A stretch of 64,000 nucleotides of DNA from Terriglobia bacterium (GTDB taxonomy: Bacteria; Acidobacteriota; Terriglobia; Bryobacterales; Bryobacteraceae), in NCBI GenBank assembly GCA_020073445.1, contig JAIQFE010000015.1:1-64000 (forward strand), in the 5' to 3' direction. The notes under the pieces are model-generated. The model saw only the letters and a program-made list of their open reading frames with translations. It did no database searches and had not been told where the DNA came from. Below are positions 35,292 through 43,405 of this stretch, in pieces (position 1 is the stretch's first letter; each line of letters starts with the position of its first letter). A program made the position numbers and the translations under genes.

Positions 35292-38200
35292 ATGGAAACC
35301 AGGCGCAGAATTTCGAACCTAGGCCGCGCGGCCTTCGTGTGTATTACCGCAGCATCCGTGCTGATGGCTTCTGAGTATCGTGGCGCCGTCAAGTCCGGAA
35401 CTCTGCCTGTGCCCGGCGTCACCGTCTCCGCAGTTCAGGGAGAAAAGAAGTTCACCACTACCACCGACCAGGACGGGATGTTTCGTTTCACCGATCTGGC
35501 GGACGGCCTGTGGAATATCGATGTCGAGATGATCGGCTTCGCTAAGGTCACTCGGCCGGTTGATGTGCAACCCGGTACCCCCGTCTCTTCATGGGACCTC
35601 AAGCTTCTTACGCAGGAAGAACTATTGGCGAGTCTGAGACCAAAGGCTCCGAGTGCTGATTCCGCGACATCGCCAACCGGGCCATCAGCCGTTATTGCCA
35701 ACTCTCCGGATGGGCCGGCGCGACCGAGTGATGCTCCCCAACGGCCGTTCCCGCCAGGAGCATTTCCTCCCGGTGGCTTTCCCGCAGGTGGACCACCCGG
35801 CGGGCCGTTTCCGCCGAGCGGAACTCCGCCTCGCGATGTCGCGGGAAGTGGACAACCGCAGCCGAGTAGCAATGCATCTGCACGGTCCCAGTCGAAGAAG
35901 AACTCACAAGCCCGAAATAATCAGGCTCCGGGCCAGGGAGGCGCCGCCGGGCTTCAAGTCCCGGGACAGCCCCCAGCCGGATTCCAGCGCCTGGATGTGA
36001 ACCAATCGGCGACTGCGGGCGGCCTCGGCGACTTGGGTGGACTGAGGAGCGAAGACCTCGCGGACTTAAACCAGAGCGCGGCGAATTCCTTGTCGGTCCA
36101 GGGCAGCATGAGCGCCGCAGCTGGTTTGGCGCCCCAAGGAGACTGGTCCTTCGGCATTCCCGGACTAATGGCGGGGATGCCGATCAATTTTGATCCGACC
36201 ATGCTGGGCCCAGGCGGTCCGGGATTCGGCGGACCCGGCGGCCCAGGTCCTGGTGGGCCCGGTGGACCAGGAGGCGGCTTTGCTTTAGGCGGTGGCCCTG
36301 GTGGTCCAGGAGGACTGAATCCGGGCGGACCGGGTGGTGGCCCTGGTGGTCCAGGTGGACCCGGTGGCGGTCCGGGAGGACCCGGCGGACCGGGCGGGCC
36401 TGGAGGATTTGGCGGATTTCCGGGTGGACCGGGAGGACCAGGAGGACGTGGCGGTGGAGGGGGTCGCGGAGGTCCTCCAGGCGGTGGAGCATTTGATCCG
36501 GCGCAAATCGCTCAAGTAATGCAGCAAGTCCAAGCTGGAGGTGGTCCGCCCGACCCGGCCCAACTGGGCGAGTTGCTTCGCCAGTTTCAGGGAGGTCGTG
36601 GCGGCGCTCCACCGGATTGGCAGCGGCTGGCGAATTCCCGCGCTTTCGGGAACGGGCGGCAGAATCAGCGGCCGCTCTATACCGGCATGGCTCTCTTTAG
36701 CCTCGACGACTATGTCTGGGACGCACGGAATTATTCCGTTACCGGTGCCGGTGTGGACAAGCCCGCCTATGCGAACGCGCGCTACGGGGTGACCTTTGGG
36801 GGTCCGTTACAGATACCTAAGCTGATCAGCGCCAGCAAGCGCATCAACTTCACGCTGGATTTTCAACTCCAGAAAAACCGGACCGGCGTCAATTCGCAGG
36901 GAGTCAACATGCCGACGGGCCTAGAACGCATCGGCGACTTCTCTCAAACGCTGGTGCAAGGCAAGCCAGTGACTATCTATGACCCGACGACCGGACTGCC
37001 CTTCGCCGGCAACGTGATTCCGTTGACGCGTCTGAATTCTGCCGCGCTGGCGCTTCTGAATTACTTCCCTAATCCCAACGTGGACGTCGCGTCGCGCAAC
37101 TATCAGACTTCCTGGACCAACTCGAACGATCTGCATAATCTCAACTTCCGCCTTTCCAACATACGGATTGGCAGCAAGGACCGGCTCAACGGCGGCGTCG
37201 GATATCAGGGAAGTAGCGGAAGTTCGCCGAGCCTGTTCGAGTTCATCGACACCAGTGCAGGCCGGAGCATGAACGCCAACCTGACATGGTCGCGAAGTAT
37301 CACCGCTCGGCTTGTCAACAACGTGCAATTCACCTTCAGCCGCACCCGCCAGCTCTCCTCGCCGTTCTTCGCCTATGGCGAGGACATCGCCTCGAAGTTA
37401 GGGATCGTGGGCACGGCACAGAACCCCTTCGATTTCGGCCCACCTAACCTGAACTTCACCAACTACGGCAGCCTTACGGACGGAAACTACTCTTTAAACC
37501 GAAACCAGACGGGCGCGTTGGGAGAGAGCCTCACGTGGTCCCATGGCGTGCATAACTTCTCCTTTGGAGCCGACTACCGGCGTCAGCAATTCAACATACT
37601 GAGCGATTCGAACGGCCGCGGAACCTACACTTTTAACGGCTCCGCGACCAGCCTGCTGGTTAACGGAGTCGCCCAGACAGGCACCGGGTATGACCTGGCG
37701 GATTTCCTGTTGGGCGCGCCTTCCACCAGTTCCATCCGCTATGGCAACCCTGACAAGTACTTACGGTCCACAGGGTACGACGCCTATATAAACGATGACT
37801 GGCGTATCCGGCCCACCTTCAGCGTGCAGCTTGGTGTCCGCTGGGACTATTCAACTCCCGTAACCGAGCTCTACAACCGCCTGATTAACCTCGATATCGC
37901 GCCCGGCTATTCCGCCATTTCCGCAGTGCAATCGGGACAAGCGGGTGCGTACTCTGTGGAGCTGCCAAGAGCCCTGATACGTCCCGACCGGAACAATTTC
38001 TCTCCGCGTTTCGGCTTCGCGTGGCGGCCTTCTACCAAACACTCGCTGACCGTCCGCGGCGGATACGGCATCTACTACAACAGCGCCGCCTATCAGACCA
38101 TCGCCACCAACATGGCCCAGCAGCCTCCCTTCGCCCAGACGTTGAGTGTTTCCGGCTCGACGACGAACCAGTTGAATATTCAGAACGCGTTCCTACAAGC

Positions 38201-39143
38201 GACAACAGACTCTAGTGCCAGTACCTACGCTATCGACCCCAACTACCGCATCGGCTATGCGCAGAGCTGGAATTTGACGCTGCAAAACAATCTTCCCTTC
38301 GGTCTGTACGGAACGGTAGGCTACCAGGGAACCAAGGGCACCCGGCTAGATCAGCAGTTCATTCCGAATTCGGTAGCGCCGGGATTGCCGGCATCCTCTC
38401 TCCCGCACGGCTTTACCTACGAGACCTCGAACGGAAACTCGATCTACCATGCGGCGCAGTTCCAGTTGAATCGCCGCTTCCGAAGCGGTTTCAGCGCCAA
38501 CACCTCGTATCAGTTCTCGAAGTCCATCGATGACGCGGGAACGGGCGGGCGCACTCCAGTCGCGCAAAACTGGCTCGATTTATCCGGCGAACGTGCACTC
38601 TCCAGCTTCGACCAGCGGCACAATTTGCAGGTGCAGTTTCAGTACAGCTCGGGTCAGGGTCGAGCCGGCGGAACGCTGCTTTCGGGATGGGGAGCGGCCT
38701 TGCTTAAGGATTGGACCATCACCGGAATGTACAACATTCGTTCGGGCACTCCTTTTACGGCGACCACAGGCGGGAATCGTTCTCAACTTTCCGGAACGGC
38801 GGTGAGCAACACGGTTCGAGCCAACGCGACGGGTCTTCCTGTGCAGGCCGCGGGGATGCTCTTTAACACGGCGGCCTTTACCGCGCCGGCCGCCGGAGAG
38901 TGGGGTAACGCCGGTCGGAACACAATCCCCGGACCCACGACCTTTTCGCTTAATGGCGGGATGTCGCGCGTGTTCAGACTCGGCGAACGGCGCAGTATGG
39001 ATTTGCAGTTCCAGGCACAGAATGTGCTCAACCACGTCACCATTAACAGTTGGGGAACGGTAGTGGACTCCAACACCTTCGGACTGGCGACGGCAGCGGC
39101 GAACATGCGCAAGATGACGATGAATATGAGGTTCAGATTCTGA
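35292..39143 (+). CDS. giant TonB-dependent receptor with collagen-like GGPGGP segment
   Basis: The 1283-residue protein has a signal region (AAFVCITAASVLMAS), a carboxypeptidase-regulatory domain (VPGVTVSAVQGEKKFTTTTD), and a proline-rich linker at about 120-190. A region at 306-400 is made almost wholly of GGPGGP and GGGPGG units (bases 36207-36491). The plug/barrel starts near TGMALFSLDDYVWDARNYSV and ends VLNHVTINSWGTVV and MRKMTMNMRFRF with terminal Phe. It is about 200 residues longer than the first receptor because of the low-complexity part, which sits before the plug and would face the periplasm. It is followed two bases later by the VWFA gene. Confidence 0.88.
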   Translation: METRRRISNLGRAAFVCITAASVLMASEYRGAVKSGTLPVPGVTVSAVQGEKKFTTTTDQDGMFRFTDLADGLWNIDVEMIGFAKVTRPVDVQPGTPVSSWDLKLLTQEELLASLRPKAPSADSATSPTGPSAVIANSPDGPARPSDAPQRPFPPGAFPPGGFPAGGPPGGPFPPSGTPPRDVAGSGQPQPSSNASARSQSKKNSQARNNQAPGQGGAAGLQVPGQPPAGFQRLDVNQSATAGGLGDLGGLRSEDLADLNQSAANSLSVQGSMSAAAGLAPQGDWSFGIPGLMAGMPINFDPTMLGPGGPGFGGPGGPGPGGPGGPGGGFALGGGPGGPGGLNPGGPGGGPGGPGGPGGGPGGPGGPGGPGGFGGFPGGPGGPGGRGGGGGRGGPPGGGAFDPAQIAQVMQQVQAGGGPPDPAQLGELLRQFQGGRGGAPPDWQRLANSRAFGNGRQNQRPLYTGMALFSLDDYVWDARNYSVTGAGVDKPAYANARYGVTFGGPLQIPKLISASKRINFTLDFQLQKNRTGVNSQGVNMPTGLERIGDFSQTLVQGKPVTIYDPTTGLPFAGNVIPLTRLNSAALALLNYFPNPNVDVASRNYQTSWTNSNDLHNLNFRLSNIRIGSKDRLNGGVGYQGSSGSSPSLFEFIDTSAGRSMNANLTWSRSITARLVNNVQFTFSRTRQLSSPFFAYGEDIASKLGIVGTAQNPFDFGPPNLNFTNYGSLTDGNYSLNRNQTGALGESLTWSHGVHNFSFGADYRRQQFNILSDSNGRGTYTFNGSATSLLVNGVAQTGTGYDLADFLLGAPSTSSIRYGNPDKYLRSTGYDAYINDDWRIRPTFSVQLGVRWDYSTPVTELYNRLINLDIAPGYSAISAVQSGQAGAYSVELPRALIRPDRNNFSPRFGFAWRPSTKHSLTVRGGYGIYYNSAAYQTIATNMAQQPPFAQTLSVSGSTTNQLNIQNAFLQATTDSSASTYAIDPNYRIGYAQSWNLTLQNNLPFGLYGTVGYQGTKGTRLDQQFIPNSVAPGLPASSLPHGFTYETSNGNSIYHAAQFQLNRRFRSGFSANTSYQFSKSIDDAGTGGRTPVAQNWLDLSGERALSSFDQRHNLQVQFQYSSGQGRAGGTLLSGWGAALLKDWTITGMYNIRSGTPFTATTGGNRSQLSGTAVSNTVRANATGLPVQAAGMLFNTAAFTAPAAGEWGNAGRNTIPGPTTFSLNGGMSRVFRLGERRSMDLQFQAQNVLNHVTINSWGTVVDSNTFGLATAAANMRKMTMNMRFRF

Positions 39144-39145
39144 CC

Positions 39146-41272
39146 ATGAGAGCAACCTTTGCGATTTTTCTGATCGCCCAGCTGTCGGCAGCGCCGCAGC
39201 AGACCGCAACGCCGGAGAATGCCCCGGGCTTTCGAAAGGGAACGGACGTTACCTTTCAGGTGACAACCAACCTGGTGGTAGTGAATGTCACGGCGAAGGA
39301 CAAGAACGGCAATCCGCTGGAGGGGCTCAAGGCGTCCGATTTCACAGTCACAGAAGATGGCAAACCTCAGCAGATCGGCGTATTCGAATACCAGCGTTTG
39401 GAAGATGTAGCATTAGCCGCTGCGACTCCGGCGGTTCCGGCGGCCGCTGCGGCAGCCGTGCCCGCTTCGCCCGCGGTGAAATCCGCCGTCGGCGCGCCGA
39501 TCGCCCCAGCCGCCAAGGCAGGCGAAGTCAAATACAAGGATCGGCGGCTCCTGGTTCTGTTCTTCGACCAAGCGGGTATGCCGGTAGCCGATCAACTGCG
39601 CACGCAGCAGGCGGCGACGAAATTCCTGACAACGCAAATTACCGCATCTGACCTAGTGGCCGTGATGACGTATCAGACAGATCTGACGGTCCTTCAAGAC
39701 TTCACAAACGACCGCGATCGTCTTTTTCAAGTTATCAAGCATCTGAATGTGGGAGACGTGGGCATGGCCAATGGCAACACCGGCGATGACAGCGAGCCGG
39801 ATACTGGTGCGGCTTTTACCCAGGACGACAGCGAATTCAATATCTTCAATACGGATCGCAAGCTGGCGGCGCTGGAATCCGCCGTGAAGATGCTCGGTAG
39901 CCTGCCGGAGAAGAAAGCCCTCGTGTACTTCGCCAGCGGCATGAGCATGAGCGGAATTGATAACCAGGCCCAGCTGCGCGCCACCGTCAATGCCGCGATC
40001 CGAAGTAACGTTGCTTTCTATCCCGTGGACGCACGCGGGTTGGTGGCGACCGCGCCTCTAGGCAATGCGACGCAAGCATCCCAGGGCGGCCAGGGTATGT
40101 TTTCCGGAAGCTCACAGCGAACGATGCAGAGCAATTTCCAGGGGCAGCAAGACTCTCTTACGACGCTGGCGTCCGATACCGGCGGAAAGAGCATGCTCGA
40201 CGCCAACGATCTCTCCATGGGGATTGTACAGGCGCAGAAGGATATATCGAGCTACTACATCCTCGGCTACTACAGCACCAACTCGGCCTTGGACGGACGC
40301 TACCGCAAGATCAAGGTGCAGATCGCCAAGAGTCTGACGGCCAAACTCGATTACCGGTCAGGCTACTTCGCTTCCAAGGAATTCAAGCAATTCAATTCCT
40401 CGGACCGGGAGCGCCAACTGCAAGAGGCGCTGATGCTCGGCGATCCCGTGACGGATCTTTCCGTGGCTCTGGAGGTGGACTACTTCCGCCAGGCGCGCGA
40501 CCGGTATTTCGTCCCCGTGTCGATCAAGATTCCGGGCTCCGATATAGAGCTGGCCCGGAAAGGTGGCGCGGAAACGACGCGCCTGGATTTCATCGGAGAA
40601 ATCAGAGACGCCAAAGGTGCGCTTCAGGGGACGGTTCGCGACAATATCACCGTAAAACTGAAAGGCGACACGCTCGGTCAACTGGCGAAGAGCAACTTGG
40701 CGTATGACACCGGCTTTTCGCTCCAGCCGGGAACCTACACGCTGAAATTTCTGGCGCGGGAGAACGAAACCGGGAAGATGGGGACCTTCGAGACTAAATT
40801 CGTCGTCCCCGACCTCGCCCTTGAGCTGCGGTACTTGCCGACCAGTTCCGTGGTGCTGAGCAATCAGCGGGAAAAGCTCGAAGCAACCGTAGCCACGGTG
40901 GTCAAGGATAAGAAGCTGATTGCGGCAAATCCGCTGGTTCAAGACGATCAGAAGCTGATTCCCAGTGTGACCCGTGTTTTTCGCAAGGACCAGGATATGT
41001 TCGTTTACCTGGAGGCTTACCAGCCGGCCGCGGAATCAACCCAGCTCATGGTGGCCTCGGTCAGCTTCTATCGCGGAACCGTGAAAAGCTTCGAGACCGC
41101 ACCACTTCAAATCACCAGCGGGCTGAATCCGGTGTCAAAGGCAGTTCCAGTGAGCCTCAGCGTGCCTATGAGCAAATTGCAGCCTGGCAAGTACATATGT
41201 CAGGTGACGATATTCGACCCTTCGGCCCAAAAGTTCGCGATATCACGATCGTCTGTGATCGTCCTGCCATAG
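39146..41272 (+). CDS. VWFA-related secreted protein (TIGR03436-like)
   Basis: About 708 residues from ATG 39146, with a signal peptide (RATFAIFLIAQLSAAP). FQVTTNLVVVNVTAKDKNGN and FTVTEDGKPQQIGVFEYQ are the standard beginning of Acidobacteriota VWFA-related proteins. The von Willebrand A domain has RRLLVLFFDQAG in place of a perfect DxSxS metal site, KALVYFASGMSMSG, and NVAFYPVDARGLV. The C-terminal half is beta-rich and likely a separate interaction domain. The family is thought to mediate extracytoplasmic protein contacts. It directly follows the receptor gene, and cotranscription is likely. Confidence 0.88.
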   Translation: MRATFAIFLIAQLSAAPQQTATPENAPGFRKGTDVTFQVTTNLVVVNVTAKDKNGNPLEGLKASDFTVTEDGKPQQIGVFEYQRLEDVALAAATPAVPAAAAAAVPASPAVKSAVGAPIAPAAKAGEVKYKDRRLLVLFFDQAGMPVADQLRTQQAATKFLTTQITASDLVAVMTYQTDLTVLQDFTNDRDRLFQVIKHLNVGDVGMANGNTGDDSEPDTGAAFTQDDSEFNIFNTDRKLAALESAVKMLGSLPEKKALVYFASGMSMSGIDNQAQLRATVNAAIRSNVAFYPVDARGLVATAPLGNATQASQGGQGMFSGSSQRTMQSNFQGQQDSLTTLASDTGGKSMLDANDLSMGIVQAQKDISSYYILGYYSTNSALDGRYRKIKVQIAKSLTAKLDYRSGYFASKEFKQFNSSDRERQLQEALMLGDPVTDLSVALEVDYFRQARDRYFVPVSIKIPGSDIELARKGGAETTRLDFIGEIRDAKGALQGTVRDNITVKLKGDTLGQLAKSNLAYDTGFSLQPGTYTLKFLARENETGKMGTFETKFVVPDLALELRYLPTSSVVLSNQREKLEATVATVVKDKKLIAANPLVQDDQKLIPSVTRVFRKDQDMFVYLEAYQPAAESTQLMVASVSFYRGTVKSFETAPLQITSGLNPVSKAVPVSLSVPMSKLQPGKYICQVTIFDPSAQKFAISRSSVIVLP

Positions 41273-41309
41273 AGAAATCGTACTGCATAGAGAAAAGGAG
41301 AAATTCAAG

Positions 41310-41669
41310 ATGAAGTTTCCAACAATAGCGTTGGCCCTGGTGCTTCTCGCCGCTTCCGCCTTCGCAGCGGATGTGGACGGAAAATGGACGGGCACGATGA
41401 GCACGCCGATGGGCGATGTGCCCGTCAGCTTTACATTCAAAGCGGACGGAGCCAATTTGACAGGTTCGACGACTGGTCCCGATGGGAGCGAGACCAAGAT
41501 CTCCGGCGGGAAAATAGAGGGGAACAATATCTCCTTCGCAGTGAATCTCGACTTCGGCGGAATGCCGTTCACGATGAACTACAAGGGCGTCCTATCGAAA
41601 GACCAAATCAAATTCACGCTGGACATGTTCGGGATGCCGCTGGAGATACTCGTCAAAAAAAGCACTTGA
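41310..41669 (+). CDS. small exported lipocalin-like hypothetical protein
   Basis: The 119-residue protein has a good ribosome site (AAGGAG) and a clean signal peptide (IALALVLLAASAFA). The mature part begins DVDGKWTGTMSTPMGDVPVS and consists of short beta strands with GS and GG turns (DGANLTGSTTGPDGSETKIS), as in small single-domain barrels found near VWFA genes in this phylum. The function is unknown. It lies 37 bases downstream of the VWFA gene on the same strand. Confidence 0.75.
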   Translation: MKFPTIALALVLLAASAFAADVDGKWTGTMSTPMGDVPVSFTFKADGANLTGSTTGPDGSETKISGGKIEGNNISFAVNLDFGGMPFTMNYKGVLSKDQIKFTLDMFGMPLEILVKKST

Positions 41670-42164
41670 AGCGCGCTCACCGAGCGTGTTATCCCAATTG
41701 CGAGGCGGTGGCTTCTGCGATGCCAGAAGCAAACGCAAGGATTCTGGCGATACTATCTAAATAAGCGAACGCCCGGCCAAAGCTCGGATTCATTCCCGGG
41801 CCGGGCGCGAGCCAACGGAAGAGCGGCGGATCGTAGGGATTGGAAAGCACGGTCTTCGGAGACCAACCCTACACGTGGTCCCTCTTACCAAGAGAATGGT
41901 GGGAAGGCGTCGTATTCGAACGCCTATTCAGGCTTCTGCCAAAACCCCAAAACAAGGGCGGGATGAGTCCGCACACGGAACAAGCGACTTATGGCATTTG
42001 ATGAAGCCTTGCCAGAAATATCTCGATTAGGCGCGTTCGTTTGTCACGTGGCTATCAGATAGCGACCGAGGGGTAAGGGCGTGATGGAAAACCCGCCAAG
42101 TGCTTTTGGACACACGATTCTTGCTAGCTGCTGGTCAACACGGCCGCTCAGACGCAGCCCGCTT
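41670..42164. other. intergenic, 495 bases with one strong inverted repeat
   Basis: No credible gene. At 41770-41778 and 41799-41807 the arms CGCCCGGCC and GGCCGGGCG form a perfect 9-base inverted repeat with a 20-base loop. There is no T-tract after it, so it is not a typical intrinsic terminator, although it could end the receptor/VWFA transcript. The remainder looks like decayed mobile-element flank. Confidence 0.4.
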
Positions 42165-42875
42165 TCACCCGGTGAAATAGCCCTGATCGACCTGCGTGGC
42201 AGGGAATTCTGGGGAATCTGCCTCTCCATTGAGAGCAGCTTGTAAAGTCTTCCCCTCTTTGTATGCCCGCCGTACAGTCGCGGCGCCTACTCGCAACTTG
42301 CTAGCGATCTGTCGCCACGATAGTCCCCCCTGCCTGAGTTTGACGACTTCATCGCGGTCGAAGACTGCTTTGGGCCTGCCCACGGGCTGGCCGGACTTGG
42401 TCCCGTTTCGGCGGGCGTGTTCCATGCCAGCGAGGACGCGCTCCCGAATGATGTTGCGTTCGAGTTCCGCCATCGCTCCAATGATCGTGAACATAGCCTT
42501 ACCGAGGGGTGTACTGCTGTCCAACGCTTCCTGATGGGAGACAAAGTCGATACCGAGGGCGCGAAACTCTTCCAGGCCAAGGACGAGCTGCTTTACGCTG
42601 CGGGCGAAACGATCAAACCGCCACACCACCACAACCTGGAAGAGTCCTCGGCGGGCGTCGGCCATAAGTGCGTCTAGGCCAGGACGTCTTTCCGCGGCGC
42701 CACTTGCGCGATCAGAATAGACACGAAACAGATCCCATCCACGCTGAGTGACGAGTTCGCGTAGAGGCTGTTCTTGAACTTCGGGATTCTGAACGTAGGT
42801 GGCAGCGTCAACCTGCTTGGTCTTGCTGGCAGTAGAGACGCGCACATAAATAGCCGCTCGAATCTTTCCTTCCAT
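42165..42875 (-). CDS. serine recombinase (resolvase/invertase family)
   Basis: The 236-residue protein has the catalytic Ser in AAIYVRVSTASK, VYSDRASGAAERRPGLDALM, and VVWRFDRFARSVKQLVLGLE, with the usual Arg residues of the active site. The ordered E-helix (FTIIGAMAELERNIIRERVL) and a C-terminal Hin-type helix-turn-helix (RDEVVKLRQGGLSWRQIASK) follow. Length is that of a small resolvase, not a large integrase. It acts on short DNA sites to excise or invert. It lies among scars of integration, and no paired sites were found by eye. Confidence 0.9.
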   Translation of the reverse strand: MEGKIRAAIYVRVSTASKTKQVDAATYVQNPEVQEQPLRELVTQRGWDLFRVYSDRASGAAERRPGLDALMADARRGLFQVVVVWRFDRFARSVKQLVLGLEEFRALGIDFVSHQEALDSSTPLGKAMFTIIGAMAELERNIIRERVLAGMEHARRNGTKSGQPVGRPKAVFDRDEVVKLRQGGLSWRQIASKLRVGAATVRRAYKEGKTLQAALNGEADSPEFPATQVDQGYFTG

Positions 42876-43043
42876 GGATCACCTCGATTGCGCCGTGAGG
42901 TGAAAAGCGGAAGCGGGACAGTTATAAAGGAAGGCAAATTCGACCGGCCAGATTTTTGTCCCATTACTGTCCCAATAATCCGGGCGTTTCGGGACTGCCG
43001 AGACGGTCTTGGCGCTATAGATTCAATGCGATAGCTTCGGTTG

Positions 43044-43097
43044 ACTACAGCCTTGAAAAGGCTGGCGTCGGCGGTTCGATTCCGTCCCTGGCCGCCA
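43044..43097 (+). other. tRNA 3'-half fragment (GAA anticodon loop), likely integration scar
   Basis: CAGCC-TTGAAAA-GGCTG forms a 5-bp anticodon stem with a 7-base loop reading GAA (Phe-like). It is followed by a T-arm (GGCGG-TTCGATT-CCGTC) and a 3' end CCTGGCC-G-CCA. The matching 5' acceptor and D-arm are absent upstream, so this is not a complete tRNA gene. Partial tRNA ends like this are left by elements that integrate into tRNA genes. Confidence 0.5.
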
Positions 43098-43229
43098 GGA
43101 ATCATAGGCAACCAGGTCGTCTTAGAAGGCCCTCCCTTCGCTGGACGCCCGCCGCCCGCGTCGGCAAGGCCAGCATGCTGCCCGCGCGCAGGCACCCTTT
43201 TTAGAACCCCGGAACTGCTACGCACACAT

Positions 43230-43315
43230 GATGCACACGAATCCCGATTGGTCTCGCTGTAAGCGCAAGAAAACGCGAGGTAGATAAGATCGCTCGCGCT
43301 GATAAGGCGAATCAG
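43230..43315 (+). repeat. 86-base interspersed repeat, copy A
   Basis: It begins GATGCACACGAATCCC and ends GGCGAATCAG. It matches a stretch of the same length at 49878-49962 over most positions, including TCTCGCT, GCGCAAGAA and GATCG. Neither copy lies in a credible gene. The rest of 42876-43405 is non-coding apart from the tRNA fragment and this repeat. Confidence 0.5.
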
Positions 43316-43405
43316 TGGCGCCTTTCCGCATAGGTCACTTCAACTCCTTAGGCAGGTCTACTCCCGGATTGGCGGCATTGGTAAGCTTGTAGCGGTCCGC
43401 TAACA

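Noticed and set aside
36207-36491. Repeat array resembling a CRISPR or tandem satellite
   Set aside because: It is in-frame GGPGGP coding sequence with no spacers and belongs to the TonB receptor.
41384-41764. 126-residue plus-strand frame
   Set aside because: It overlaps the small exported protein in another frame and has no signal or family features.
42165-42875. Invertible DNA switch controlled by the serine recombinase
   Set aside because: No inverted site pair flanking a promoter was found by eye near the gene.
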